Assembly (NCBI RefSeq): GCF_036850765.1
Contig: NC_089498.1
Location: 50,147,795-50,211,794, forward strand
DNA: 64,000 bases
Direction: 5' to 3'
Source: Saccopteryx bilineata
Taxonomy: Eukaryota > Chordata > Mammalia > Chiroptera > Emballonuridae
How positions within the stretch are numbered: the stretch's first letter is position 1; every line of letters starts with the position of its first letter. Made by a program: the position numbers and the translations under genes. Below are positions 1 to 15,355 of this stretch, one piece after another. The notes under the pieces are model-generated. The model worked only from the letters and a program-made list of their open reading frames with translations, was not told the DNA's origin and made no database searches.

Positions 1-3000
1 CTGGGATCCACCAGGTGACCCGCATCTGGGGCTGAAGAGACTGACTCTCACAGGCTCCCTGACTGGGATCCACCAGGTGACCCACAGTTGGGGCCGAAGG
101 GACTGACTCTCACAGGCTCACTGACGGGGACCAACGAGGTGACCCGCAGCTGGGGCCAAAGAGACTGCCCCTCACAGGCTCCCTGACTGGGATCCACCAG
201 GTGACCCGCAGCTGGGGCCAAAGAGACTGACTCTCACAGGCTCCCTCACTGGGACCCACCAGGTGACCCGCATCTGGGGCTGAAGAGACTGACTCTCACA
301 GGCTCCCTGACTGGGATCCACCAGGTGACCCACAGTTGGGGCCGAAGGGACTGACTCTCACAGGCTCACTGACGGGGACCCACTAGGTGACCCGCAGCTG
401 GGGCCAATAAGACTGCCCCTCACAGGTTCCCTGACTGGGATCCACCAGGTGACCCGGAGCTGGGGCCAAAGAGACTGACTCTCACAGGCTCCCTGACTGG
501 GATCCACCAGGTGACCCGCAGCTGGGGCCAAAGAGACTGCCTCTAACAGGATCCCTGACTGGGATCCACCAGGTAACCCGCAGCTGGGGCCGAAGAGACT
601 GACTCTCACAGGCTCCCTGACTGGTATCCACCAGGTGACCCACAGCTGGGGCCGAAGAGACTGACTCTCACAGGCTCCCAGACTGGGATCCACCAGGTGA
701 CCCAGCTAGGGCTGAAGAGACTGACTTTTACAGGCTCCCTGACTGGGATCCACCAGGTGACCCGCAGCTGGGGCCGAAGAGACTGACTCACAGGCTCCCT
801 GACTGGGATCCACCAGGTGACCCGCAGTTGGGGCCGAAGAGACTGACTCTCACAGTCTCACTGACGGGGACCAACGAGGTGACCCGCAGCTGGGGCCGAA
901 GAGACTGCCTCTCACAGGCTCCCTGACTGGGACCCACCAGGTGACCCAGCTGGGGCTGAAGAGACTGACTCTCACAGGCTCCCTGACTGGGACCCACCAG
1001 GTGACCCGCAGCTGGGGCCGAAGAGACTGACTCTCACAGGTTCCCTGACTAGAATCCACCAGGTGACCCTCAGTTGGGGCCAAAGAGACTGACTCTCACA
1101 GGCTCCCTGACTTGGATCCACCAGGTGACCCAGCTGGGGCCGAAGAGACTGACTCATAGGCTCCCTGACTGGGACCCACGAGGTGACCCGCAGCTGGGGC
1201 CGAAGAGACTGACTCTCACAGGCTCCCTGACTAGAATCCACCAGGTGACCCTCAGTTGGGGCCGAAGAGACTGACTCTCACAGGCTCCCTGCCTGGGACC
1301 CACCAAGTGACCCGCAGCTGGGGCCAAAGAGACTGCCTCTCACAGGCTCCCTGACTGGGATCCACCAGGTTACCCAGCTGGGGCCGAAGAGACTGACTCT
1401 CACAGGCTCCCTGACTGGGATCCACCAGGTGACATGCAGCTGGGGCCGAAGAGACTGACTCATAGTCTCCCTGACTGGGACCCACGAGGTGACCCGCAGC
1501 TGGGGCCGAAGAGACTGACTCTCACAGGCTCCCTGACTGGGACCCACCAGGTGACCCGCGGCTGGGGCCAAAGAGAGTGACTCTCACAGGCTCCCTGACT
1601 GGGATCCACCAGGTGACCTGCGGCTGGGGCCTAAGAGACTGACTCTCACAGGCTCCCTGACTGGAACCCACCAGGTGACCCGCAGCTGGGGCCGAAGAGA
1701 CTGACTCTCAGAGGCTCCCTGACTGGGATCCACCAGGTGACCCGCAGCTGGGGCCAAAGAGACTGCCTCTCACAGGCTCCCTGACTGGGATCCACCATGT
1801 GACCCGCAGCAGGGGCCGAAGACATTGACTCTCACAGGCTCCCTGACTGGAATCCACCAGGTGACCCGCAGCTGGGGCCGAAGAGACTGCCTCTCACAGG
1901 CTCCCTGACTGGGATCTACCAGGTGACCCAGCTAGGGCTAAAGAGATTGACTCTCACAGGCTCCCTGACTGGGATCCACCAGGTAACCTGCAGCTGGGGC
2001 CGAAGAGACTGCCTCTCACAGGCTCCCTGACTGGGACACACCAGGCGACCCAGCTGGGGCTGAAGAGACTGACTCTCACAGGCTCAATGACTGGGACCCA
2101 CCAGGTGACCTGCAGCTGGGGCCAAAGAGACTGACTCTCACAGGCTCCCTGACTGGAACCCACCAGGTGACCCGCAGCTGGGTCCGAAGAGACTGACTCT
2201 CACAGGCTCCCTGACTGGAACCCACCAGGTGACCCGCAGCTGGGGCCGAAGAGACTGACTCTCACAAGCTCCCTGACTGGGATCCACCAGGTGACCCGCA
2301 GCTGGGGCCCAAGAGACTGACTCACTCACAGGCTCCCTGACTGGGACCCACCAGGTGACCCGCAGCTGGGGCCGAAGAGACTGACTCTCACAGGCTCCCT
2401 GACTGGGAACCACCAGGTGACCCGCAGCTGGGGCCGAAGAGACTGCCTCTCACAGGCTCCCTGACTGGGATCCACCAGGTGACCCGCGGCTGGGGCCGAA
2501 GAGACTGCTTCTCACAGGCTCCCTGACTGGGATCCACCAGGTGATCCACAGCTGGGGCCGAAGAGACTGACTCTCACAGGCTCCCTGACTGGGATCCACC
2601 AGGTAAACCGCAGCTGGGGCCGAAGAGACTTACTCTCACAGGCTCCCTGACTGGGATCCACCAGGTGACCCGCAGCTGGGGCCGAAGAGACTGACTCTCA
2701 GAGGCTCCCTGACTGGAACCCAGCAGGTGACCCGCAGCTGGGGCCGAAGAGACTGACTCTCACAGGCTCCCTGACTGGGATCCACCAGGTGACCCACAGC
2801 TGGGGCCGAAGAGACTGACTCTCACAGGCTCCCTGACTGGGATCCACCAGGTGAACCGCAGTTGGGGCCGAAGAGACTGACTCTCACAGTCTCCCTGACT
2901 GGAACCCACCAGGTGACCCGCAGCTGGGGCCGAAGAGACTGACTCTCACAGGCTTCCTGACTGGGATCCACCAGGTGACCCGCAGTTCGGGCCGAAGAGA

Positions 3001-6000
3001 CTGACTCTGACATGCTCCCTGACTGGGACCCACCAGGTGACCCCGCTGGGGCTGAAGAGACTGACTCTCACAGTCTCCCTGACTGGGACCCACCAGGTGA
3101 CCCGCAGCTGGGGCCAAAGAGACTGCCTCTCACAGGCTCCCTGACTGGGATCCACCAGGTGACCCGCAGCTGGGGCCGAAGAGACTGACTCTCACAGGCT
3201 CCCTGACTGGGATCCACCAGGTGACCCGCAGTTGGGGCCGAAGAAACTGACTCTCACAGGCTCGCTGACTGGAACCCACCAGGTGACCCGAAGATGGGGC
3301 CGAAGAGACTTACTCTCACAGGCTCCCTGACTGGGATCCACCAGGTGACCCGCAGTTGGGGCCAAAGAGACTGACTCTCACAGGCTCCCTGACTGGGACC
3401 CACCAGGGGACCCGCAGCTGGGGCCCAAGAGACTGACTCACTCACAGGTTCCCTGACTGGGACCCACCAGGTGAACCGCAGCTGGGGCCGAAGAGACTGC
3501 CTCTCACAGGCTCCCTGACTGGGATCCACCAGGTGACCTGCAGCTGGGGGCGAAGAGACTGACTCATAGGCTCCCTGACTGGGACCCACCAGGTGACCCG
3601 CAGCTGGGGCCGAAGAGACTGACACTCAGAGGCTCCCAACTGGAAACCACCATGTGACCCGCAGCTGGGGCCGAAGAGATTGACTCTCACAGGCTCCCTG
3701 ACTGGGATCCACCAGGTGACCCGAAACAGGGGCCGAAGAGACTGATTCTCACAGGCTACCTGACTGGGATGCACCAGGTGACCCGCAGTTGGGGCCGAAG
3801 AGACTGACTCTGACATGCTCCCTGACTGGGACCCACCAGGTGACCCGCAGTTGGGGCCGAAGAGACTGACTCTGACATGCTCCCTGACTGGGACCCACGA
3901 GGTGACCCGCAGCTGGGGCGGAAGAGACTGACTCTCAGAGGCTTTCTGACTGGAACCCAGCAGGTGACCCGCAGCTGGGGCCGAAGAGACTGACTCTGAC
4001 AGGCTCCCTGACTGGGACCCACCAGGTGCCCCGCAGCTGGGGCCGAAGAGACTGCCTCTCACAGGCTCCCTGACTGGGATCCACCAGGTGACCCGCAGTT
4101 GGGGCCGAAGAGACTGACTCTGACAGGCTCCCTGATTGGGACCCACCAGGTGACCCGCAGCTGGGACCCAAGAGACTGACTCACTCACAGGCTCCCTGAC
4201 TGGGACCCACCAGGTGACCCGCAGCTGGGGCCGAAGAGACTGACTCTCACAGGCTCCCTGACTGGGACCCACCAGGTGCCCCGCAGCTGGGGCCGAAGAG
4301 ACTGCCTCTCACAGGCTCCCTGACTGGGATCCACCAGGTGACCCGCAGTTGGGGCCAAAGAGACTGACTCTGACATGCTCCCTGACTGGGACCCACCAGG
4401 TGACCCGCAGCTGGGGCCCAAGAGACTGACTCACTCACAGGCTCCCTGACTGGGACCCACCAGGTGACCCAGCTGGGGCCGAAGAGACTGACTCTCACAG
4501 GCTCCCTGACTGGGACCCACCAGGTGACCCGCAGCTGGGGCCGAAGAGACTGACTCTCACAAACTCCCTGACTGGGATCCAGCAGGTGACCCGCAGCTGG
4601 GGCCGAAGAGACTGACTCTCACAGGCTCCCTGACTGGGATCCACCAGGTGACATGCAGCTGGGGCCGAAGAGACTGACTCATAGTCTCCCTGACTGGGAC
4701 CCACGAGGTGACCCGCAGCTGGGGCCGAAGAGACTGACTCTCAGAGGCTTTCTGACTGGAACCCAGCAGGTGACCCGCAGCTGGGGCCGAAGAGACTGAC
4801 TCTCACAGGCTCCCTGACTGGGATCCACCAGGTAACCTGCAGCTGGGGCCGAAGAGACTGCCTCTCACAGGCTCCCTGACTGGGACACACCAGGCGACCC
4901 AGCTGGGGCTGAAGAGACTGACTCTCACAGGCTCAATGACTGGGACCCACCAGGTGACCTGCAGCTGGGGCCAAAGAGACTGACTCTCACAGGCTCCCTG
5001 ACTGGAACCCACCAGGTGACCCGCAGCTGGGGCCGAAGAGACTGACTCTCACAGGCTCCCTGACTGGAACCCACCAGGTGACCCGCAGCTGGGGCCGAAG
5101 AGACTGACTCTCACAAGCTCCCTGACTGGGATCCACCAGGTGACCCGCAGCTGGGGCCAAAGAGACTGACTCACTCACAGGCTCCCTGACTGGGACCCAC
5201 CAGGTGACCCGCAGCTGGGGCCGAAGAGACTGACTCTCACAGGCTCCCTGACTGGGACCCACCAGGTGACCCGCAGCTGGGGCCGAAGAGACTGCCTCTC
5301 ACAGGCTCCCTGACTGGGATCCACCAGGTGACCCGCGGCTGGGGCCGAAGAGACTGCCTCTCACAGGCTCCCTGACTGGGATCCACCAGGTGACCCTCAG
5401 TTGGGGCCGAAGAGACTGACTCTCACAGGCTCCCTGCTTGGGATCCACCAGGTAAACCGCAGCTGGGGCCGAAGAGACTTACTCTCACAGGCTCCCTGAC
5501 TGGGATCCACCAGGTGACCCGCAGCTGGGCCCGAAGAGACTGACTCTCAGAGGCTTTCTGACTGGAACCGAGCAGGTGACCCGCAGCTGGGGCCGAAGAG
5601 ACTGAATCTCACAGGCTCCCTGACTGGGACCACCAGGTGACCCACAGCTGGGGCTGAAGAGACTGACTCTCACAGGCTCCCTGACTGGGACCCACCAGGT
5701 GACCCGCAGCTGGGGCCGAAGAGACTGACTCTCACAGGTTCTCTGACTGCGACCCACCAAGTCACCCGCAGCTGGGGCCGAAGGGACTGCCTCTCACAGG
5801 CTCCCTGTCTTGGATCCACCAGGTGACCCAGCTGGGGCCGAAGAGACTGACTCATAGGCTCCCTGACTGGGACCCACGAGGTGACCCGCAGCTGGGGCCG
5901 AAGAGACTGACTCTCACAGGCTCCCTGACTAGAATCCACCAGGTGACCCTCAGTTGGGGCCGAAGAGACTGACTCTCACAGGCTCCCTGCTTGGGACCCA

Positions 6001-9000
6001 CCAAGTGACCCGCAGCTGGGGCCAAAGAGACTGCCTCTCACAGGCTCCCTGACTGGGATCCACCAGGTTACCCAGCTGGGGCCGAAGAGACTGACTCTCA
6101 CAGGCTCCCTGACTGGGATCCACCAGGTGACATGCAGCTGGGGCCGAAGAGACTGACTCATAGGCTCCCTGACTGGACCCACGAGGTGACCCGCAGCTGG
6201 GGCCGAAGAGACTGCCTCTCAGAGGCTCCCTGACTGGAACCTACCAGGTGACCCGCAGCTGGGGCCGAAGAGACTGACTCTCACAGGCTCCCTGACTGGA
6301 ACCCACCAGGTGACCCGCAGCTGGGGCCGAAGAGACTGACTCTCAGAGGCTCCCTGACTGGGATCCACCAGGTGACCCGCAGCTGGGGCCAAAGAGACTG
6401 CCTCTCACAGGCTCCCTGACTGGGATCCACCATGTGACCCGCAGTAGGGGCCGAAGACATTGACTCTCACAGGCTCCCTGACTGGAATCCACCAGGTTAC
6501 CCGCAGCTGGGGCCGAAGAGACTGCCTCTCACAGGCTCCCTGACTGGGATCTACCAGGTGACCCAGCTAGGGCTAAAGAGATTGACTCTCACAGGCTCCC
6601 TGACTGGGATCCACCAGGTAACCTGCAGCTGGGGCCGAAGAGACTGCCTCTCACAGGCTCCCTGACTGGGACACACCAGGCGACCCAGCTGGGGCTGAAG
6701 AGACTGACTCTCACAGGCTCAATGACTGGGACCCACCAGGTGACCTGCAGCTGGGGCCAAAGAGACTGACTCTCACAGGCTCCCTGACTGGAACCCACCA
6801 GGTGACCCGCAGCTGGGGCCGAAGAGACTGACTCTCACAGGCTCCCTGACTGGAACCCACCAGGTGACCCGCAGCTGGGGCCGAAGAGACTGCCTCTCAC
6901 AGGCTCCCTGACTGGGATCTACCAGGTGACCCAGCTAGGGCTAAAGAGATTGACTCTCACAGGCTCCCTGACTGGGATCCACCAGGTAACCTGCAGCTGG
7001 GGCCGAAGAGACTGCCTCTCACAGGCTCCCTGACTGGGACACACCAGGCGACCCAGCTGGGACTGAAGAGACTGACTCTCACAGGCTCAATGACTGGGAC
7101 CCACCAGGTGACCCGCAGCTGGGGCCGAAGAGACTGACTCTCACAAGCTCCCTGACTGGGATCCACCAGGTGACCCGCAGCTGGGGCCCAAGAGACTGAC
7201 TCACTCACAGGCTCCCTGACTGGGACCCACCAGGTGACCCGCAGCTGGGGCCGAAGAGACTGACTCTCACAGGCTCCCTGACTGGGACCCACCAGGTGAC
7301 CCGCAGCTGGGGCCGAAGAGACTGCCTCTCACAGGCTCCCTGACTGGGATCCACCAGGTGACCCGCGGCTGGGGCCGAAGAGACTGCCTCTCACAGGCTC
7401 CCTGACTGGGAAACACCAGGTGAGCCACAGCTGGGGCCGAAGAGACTGACTCTCACAGGCTCCCTGACTGGGATCCACCAGGTAAACCGCAGCTGGGGCC
7501 GAAGAGACTTACTCTCACAGGCTCCCTGACTGGGATCCACCAGGTTACCCGCAGCTGGGCCCGAAGAGACTGACTCTCAGAGGCTTTCTGACTGGAACCC
7601 AGCAGGTGACCCGCAGCTGGGGCCGAAGAGACTGAATCTCACAGGCTCCCTGACAGGGATCCACCAGGTGACCCACAGCTGGGGCCGAAGAGACTGACCC
7701 TCACAGGCTCCCTGACTGGGATCCACCAGGTGACCGGCAGTTGGGGCCGAAGAGACTGACTCTCACAGTCTCCCTGACTGGAACCCACCAGGTGACCCGC
7801 AGCTGGGGCCGAAGAGACTGACTCTCACAGGCTTCCTGACTGGGATCCACCAGGTGACCCGCAGGTCGGGCCGAAGAGACTGCCTCTCACAGGCTCCCTG
7901 ACTGGGACCCACCAGGTGACCCGCAGCTGGGACCGAAGAGACTGACTCTCACAGGCTCCCTGACTGGGACCCACCAGGTGACCCGCAGCTGGGGCCGAAG
8001 AGACTGCCTCTCACAGGCTCCCTGACTGGGATCCACCAGGTGACCCGCAGTTGGGGCCGAAGAGACTGACTCTGACATGCTCCCTGACTGGGACCCACCA
8101 GGTGACCCCGCTGGGGCTGAAGAGACTGACTCTCACAGTCTCCCTGACTGGGACCCACCAGGTGACCCGCAGCTGGGGCCAAAGAGACTGCCTCTCACAG
8201 GCTCCCTGACTGGGATCCACCAGGTGACCCGCAGCTGGGGCCGAAGAGACTGACTCTCACAAGCTCCCTGACTGGGATCCACCAGGTGACCCGCAGTTGG
8301 GGCCGAAGAATCTGACTCTCACAGGCTCGCTGACTGGAACCCACCAGGTGACCCGAAGCTGGGGCCCAAGAGACTGACTCACTCACAGGTTCCCTGACTG
8401 GGACCCACCAGGTGAACCGCAGCTGGGGCCGAAGAGACTGCCTCTCACAGGCTCCCTGACTGGGATCCACCAGGTGACCTGCAGCTGGGGGCGAAGAGAC
8501 TGACTCATAGGCTCCCTGACTGGGACCCACCAGGTGACCCGCAGTTGGGGCCGAAGAGACTGACTCTCAGAGGCTCCCAACTGGAAACCACCATGTGACC
8601 CGCAGCTGGGGCCGAAGAGATTGACTCTCACAGGCTCCCTGACTGGGATCCACCAGGTGACCCGAAACAGGGGCCGAAGAGACTGATTCTCACAGGCTCC
8701 CTGACTGGGATCCACCAGGTGACCCGCAGTTGGGGCCGAAGAGACTGACTCTGACATGCTCCCTGACTGGGACCCACCAGGTGACCCGCAGTTAGGGCCG
8801 AAGAGACTGACTCTGACATGCTCCCTGACTGGGACCCACCAGGTGACCCGCAGTTGGGGCCGAAGAGACTGACTCTCACAGGCTCCCTGACTGGGACCCA
8901 CCAGGTGACCCGCAGCTGGGGCCGAAGAGACTGACTCTGACAGGCTCCCTGACTGGGACCCACCAGGTGCCCCGCAGCTGGGGCCGAAGAGACTGCCTCT

Positions 9001-12000
9001 CACAGGCTCCCTGACTGGGATCCACCAGGTGACCCGCAGTTGGGGCCGAAGAGACTGACTCTGACAGGCTCCCTGACTGGGACCCACCAGGTGACCCGCA
9101 GCTGGGACCCAAGAGACTGACTCACTCACAGGCTCCCTGACTGGGACCCACCAGGTGACCCGCAGCTGGGGCCGAAGAGACTGACTCTCACAGGCTCCCT
9201 GACTGGGACCCACCAGGTGCCCCGCAGCTGGGGCCGAAGAGACTGCCTCTCACAGGCTCCCTGACTGGGATCCACCAGGTGACCCGCAGCTGGGGCCAAA
9301 GAGACTGACTCTCACAGGCTCCCTGACTGGGACCCACCAGGTGACCCGCAGCTGGGGCCCAAGAGACTGACTCACTCACAGGCTCCCTGACTGGGACCCA
9401 CCAGGTGACCCAGCTGGGGCCGAAGAGACTGACTCTCACAGGCTCCCTGACTGGGACCCACCAGGTGACCCGCAGCTGGGGCCGAAGAGACTGACTCTCA
9501 CAGGTTCCCTGACTGCGACCCACCAAGTCACCCGCAGCTGGGGCCGAAGGGACTGCCTCTCACAGGCTCCCTGACTTGGATCCACCAGGTGACCCAGCTG
9601 GGGCCGAAGAGACTGACTCATAGGCTCCCTGACTGGGACCCACGAGGTGACCCGCAGCTGGGGCCGAAGAGACTGACTCTCACAGGCTCCCTGACTAGAA
9701 TCCACCAGGTGACCCTCAGTTGGGGCCGAAGAGACTGACTCTCACAGGCTCCCTGCCTGGGACCCACCAAGTGACCCGCAGCTGGGGCCGAAGAGACTGC
9801 CTCTCACAGGCTCCCTGACTGGGATCCACCAGGTGACCCAGCTGGGGCCGAAGAGACTGACTCTCACAGGCTCCTTGACTGGGATCCACCAGGTGACCTG
9901 CAGCTGGGGCCGAAGAGACTGACTCATAGGCTCCCTGACTGGGACCCACGAGGTGACCCGCAGCTGGGGCCGAAGAGACTGACTCTCAGAGGCTCCCTGA
10001 CTGGAACCTACCAGGTGACCCGCAGCTGGGGCCGAAGAGACTGACTCTCACAGGCTCCCTGACTGGAACCCACCAGGTGACCCGCAGCTGGGGCCGAAGA
10101 GACTGACTCTCAGAGGCTCCCTGACTGGGATCCACCAGGTGACCCTCAGCTGGGGCCAAAGAGACTGCCTCTCACAGGCTCCCTGACTGGGATCCACCAT
10201 GTGACCCGCAGTAGGGGCCGAAGACATTGACTCTCACAGGCTCCCTGACTGGAATCCACCAGGTTACCCGCAGCTGGGGCCGAAGAGACTGCCTCTCACA
10301 GGCTCCCTGACTGGGATCTACCAGGTGACCCAGCTAGGGCTAAAGAGATTGACTCTCACAGGCTCCCTGACTGGGATCCACCAGGTGACCCGAAACAGGG
10401 GCCAAAGAGACTGCCTCTCACAGGCTCCCTGACTGGGACACACCAGGCGACCCAGCTGGGGCTGAAGAGACTGACTCTCACAGGCTCCCTGACTGGGACC
10501 CACCAGGTGACCTGCAGCTGGGGCCGAAGAGACTGACTCTCACAGGCTCCCTGACTGGAACCCACCAGGTGACCCGCAGCTGGGGCCGAAGAGACTGACT
10601 CTCACAGGCTCCCTGACTGGGACCCACCAGGTGACCCGCAGCTGGGGCCGAAGAGACTGCCTCTCACAGGCTCCCTGACTGGGATCTACCAGGTGACCCA
10701 GCTAGGGCTAAAGAGATTGACTCTCACAGGCTCCCTGACTGGGATCCACCAGGTAACCTGCACCTGGGGCCAAAGAGACTGCCTCTCACAGGCTCCCTGA
10801 CTGGGACACACCAGGCGACCCAGCTGGGGCTGAAGAGACTGACTCTCACAGGCTCCCTGACTGGGACCCACCAGGTGACCCGCAGCTGGGGCCGAAGAGA
10901 CTGACTCTCACAAGCTCCCTGACTGGGATCCACCAGGTGACCCGCAGCTGGGGCCGAAGAGACTGACTCTCACAGGCTCCCTGACTGGGACCCACCAGGT
11001 GACCCGCAGCTGGGGCCGAAGAGACTGACTCTCACAGGCTCCCTGACTGGGACCCACCAGGTGACCCGCAGCTGGGGCCGAAGAGACTGCCTCTCACAGG
11101 CTCCCTGACTGGGATCCACCAGGTAACCTGCACCTGGGGCCGAAGAGACTGCCTCTCACAGGCTCCCTGACTGGCAAACACCAGGTGACCCCGTTGGAGC
11201 TGAAGAGACTGACTCTCATAGTCTCCCTGACTGGGACCCACCAGGTGACCCGCAGCTGGGGCCGAAGAGACTGCCTCTCACAGGCTCCCTGACTGGGATC
11301 CACCAGGTGACCCGCAGCTGGGGCCGAAGAGACTGATTCTCAGAGGCTTTCTGACTGGAACCCAGCAGGTGACCCGCAGCTGGGGCCGAAGAGACTGACT
11401 CTCACAGGCTCCCTGACTGGGATCCACCAGGTGACCCACAGCTGGGGCCGAAGAGACTGACTCTCACAGGCTCCCTGACTGGGATCCACCAGGTGACCGG
11501 CAGTTGGGGCCGAAGAGACTGACTCTCACAGTCTCCCTGACTGGAACCCACCAGGTGACCCGCAGCTGGGGCCGAAGAGACTGACTCTCACAGGCTTCCT
11601 GACTGGGATCCACCAGGTGACCCGCAGGTGGGGCCGAAGAGACTGCCTCTCACAGGCTCCCTGACTGGGACCCACCAGGTGACCCGCAGCTGGGGCCGAA
11701 GAGACTGACTCTCACAGGCTCCCTGACTGGGACCCACCAGGTGACCCGCAGCTGGGGCCGAAGAGACTGCCTCTCACAGGCTCCCTGACTGGGATCCACC
11801 AGGTGACCCGCAGTTGGGGCCGAAGAGACTGACTCTGACATGCTCCCTGACTGGGACCCACCAGGTGACCCCGCTGGGGCTGAAGAGACTGACTCTCATA
11901 GTCTCCCTGACTGGGACCCACCAGGTGACCCGCAGCTGGGGCCAAAGAGACTGCCTCTCACAGGCTCCCTGACTGGGATCCACCAGGTGACCCGCAGCTG

Positions 12001-15000
12001 GGGCCGAAGAGACTGACTCTCACAGGCTCCCTGACTGGGATCCACCAGGTGACCCGCAGTTGGGGCCGAAGAATCTGACTCTCACAGGCTCGCTGACTGG
12101 AACCCACCAGGTGACCCGAAGCTGGGGCCGAAGAGACTTACTCTCACAGGCTCCCTGACTGGGATCCACCAGGTGACCCGCAGTTGGGGCCAAAGAGACT
12201 GACTCTCACAGGCTCCCTGACTGGGACCCACCAGGGGACCTGCAGCTGGGGCCCAAGAGACTGACTCACTCACAGTTTCCCTGACTGGGACCCACCAGGT
12301 GAACCGCAGCTGGGGCCGAAGAGACTGCCTCTCACAGGCTCCCTGACTGGGATCCACCAGGTGACCTGCAGCTGGGGGCGAAGAGACTGACTCATAGGCT
12401 CCCTGACTGGGACCCACCAGGTGACCCGCAGCTGGGGCCGAAGAGACTGACTCTCAGAGGCTCCCAACTGGAAACCACCATGTGACCCGCAGCTGGGGCC
12501 GAAGAGATTGACTCTCACAGGCTCCCTGACTGGGATCCACCAGGTGACCCGAAACAGGGGCCAAAGAGACTGATTCTCACAGGCTCCCTGACTGGGATCC
12601 ACCAGGTGACCCGCAGTTGGGGCCGAAGAGACTGACTCTGACATGCTCCCTGACTGGGACCCACCAGGTGACCCGCAGCTGGGGCCGAAGAGACTGACTC
12701 TCACAGGCTCCCTGACTGGGACCCACCAGGTGACATGCAGCTGGGGCCGAAGAGACTGACTCATAGTCTCCCTGACTGGGACCCACGAGGTGACCCGCAG
12801 CTGGGGCCGAAGAGACTGACTCTCAGAGGCTTTCTGACTGGAACCCAGCAGGTGACCCGCAGTTGGGGCCGAAGAGACTGACTCTGACAGGCTCCCTGAC
12901 TGGGACCCACCAGGTGACCCGCAGCTGGGGCCGAAGAGACTGACTCTCACAGGCTCCCTGACTGGGATCCACCAGGTGACCCGCAGTTGGGGCCGAAGAG
13001 ACTGACTCTGACAGGCTCCCTGACTGGGACCCACCAGGTGACCCGCAGCTGGGGCCCAAGAGACTGACTCACTCACAGGCTCCCTGACTGGGACCCACCA
13101 GGTGACCCGCAGCTGGGGCCGAAGAGACTGACTCTCACAGGCTCCCTGACTGGGACCCACCAGGTGCCCCGCAGCTGGGGCCGAAGAGACTGCCTCTCAC
13201 AGGCTCCCTGACTGGGATCCACCAGGTGACCCGCAGCTGGGGCCCAAGAGACTGACTCTGACATGCTCCCTGACTGGGACCCACCAGGTGACCCGCAGCT
13301 GGGGCCCAAGAGACTGACTCACTCACAGGCTCCCTGACTGGGACCCACCAGGTGACCCAGCTGGGGCTGAAGAGACTGACTCTCACAGGCTCCCTGACTG
13401 GGACCCACCAGGTGACCCGCAGCTGGGGCCGAAGAGACTGACTCTCACAAACTCCCTGACTGGGATCCAGCAGGTGACCCGCAGCTGGGGCCGAAGAGAC
13501 TGACTCTCACAGGCTCCCTGACTGGGATCACCAGGTTACCCAGCTGGGGCCGAAGAGACTGACTCTCACAGGCTCCCTGACTGGGATCCACCAGGTGACA
13601 TGCAGCTGGGGCCGAAGAGACTGACTCATAGTCTCCCTGACTGGGACCCACGAGGTGACCCGCAGCTGGGGCCGAAGAGACTGACTCTCACAGGCTTTCT
13701 GACTGGAACCCAGCAGGTGACCCGCAGCTGGGGCCGAAGAGACTGAATCTCACAGGCTCCCTGACTGGGACCCACCAGGTGACCCGCGGCTGGGGCCAAA
13801 GAGAGTGACTCTCACAGGCTCCCTGACTGGGATCCAACAGGTGACCTGCGGCTGGGGCCTAAGAGACTGACTCTCACAGGCTCCCTGACTGGAACCCACC
13901 AGGTGACCCGCAGCTGGGGCCGAAGAGACTGACTCTCAGAGGCTCCCTGACTGGGATCCACCATGTGACCCGCAGCAGGGGCCGAAGACATTGACTCTCA
14001 CAGGCTCCCTGACTGGAATCCACCAGGTTACCCGCAGCTGGGGCCGAAGAGACTGCCTCTCACAGGCTCCCTGACTGGGATCTACCAGGTGACCCAGCTA
14101 GGGCTAAAGAGATTGACTCTCACAGGCTCCCTGACTGGGATCCACCAGGTAACCTGCAGCTGGGGCCGAAGAGACTGCCTCTCACAGGCTCCCTGACTGG
14201 GACACACCAAGCGACCCAGGTGGGGCTGAAGAGACTGACTCTCACAGGCTCAATGACTGGGACCCACCAGGTGACCTGCAGCTGGGGCCAAAGAGACTAA
14301 CTCTCACAGGCTCCCTGACTGGGACCCACCAGGTGACCCGCAGCTGGGGCCGAAGAGACTGACTCTCACAAGCTCCCTGACTGGGATCCACCAGGTGACC
14401 CGCAGCTGGGGCCCAAGAGACTGACTCACTCACAGGCTCCCTGACTGGGACCCACCAGGTGACCCGCAGCTGGGGCCGAAGAGACTGTCTCTCACAGGCT
14501 CCCTGACTGGGACCCACCAGGTGACCCGCAGCTGGGGCCGAAGAGACTGCCTCTCACAGGCTCCCTGACTGGGATCCACCAGGTGACCCGCGGCTGGGGC
14601 CGAAGAGACTGCCTCTCACAGGCTCCCTGACTGGGAAACACCAGGTGATCCACAGCTGGGGCCGAAGAGACTGACTCTCACAGGCTCCCTGACTGGGATC
14701 CACCAGGTAAACCGCAGCTGGGGCCGAAGAGACTTACTCTCACAGGCTCCCTGACTGGGATCCACCAGGTGACCCGCAGCTGGGCCCGAAGAGACTGACT
14801 CTCAGAGGCTTTCTGACTGGAACCCAGCAGGTGACCGGCAGCTGGGGCCGAAGAGACTGACTCTCACAGGCTTCCTGACTGGGATCCACCAGGTGACCCG
14901 CAGTTGGGGCCGAAGAGACTGCCTCTCACAGGCTCCCTGACTGGGACCCACCAGGTGACCCGCAGCTGGGACCGAAGAGACTGACTCTCACAGGCTCCCT

Positions 15001-15355
15001 GACTGGGACCCACCAGGTTACCCGCAGCTGGGGCCGCAGATACTGCCTCTCACTGGCTCCCTGACTGGGATCCACCAGGTGACCCGCAGTTGGGGCCGAA
15101 GAGACTGACTCTGACATGCTCCCTGACTGGGACCCACCAGGTGACCCCGCTGGGGCTGAAGAGACTGACTCTCACTGGCTCCCTGACTGGGATCCACCAG
15201 GTGACCCGCAGTTGGGGCCGAAGAGACTGACTCTGACATGCTCCCTGACTGGGACCCACCAGGTGACCCCGCTGGGGCTGAAGAGACTGACTCTCACAGT
15301 CTCCCTGACTGGGACCCACCAGGTGACCCCGCTGGGGCTGAAGAGACTGACTCTC

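Noticed and set aside
3442..4272. Long minus-strand reading frames in the array, up to 296 codons (also 8,383-9,213 and 12,270-13,160)
   Set aside because: They arise because the 62-bp unit cycles through all three frames and has a stop in only one; 2-bp length variants extend the run. All copies share the same low-information peptide. There is no start context, splice structure or composition of a real gene.
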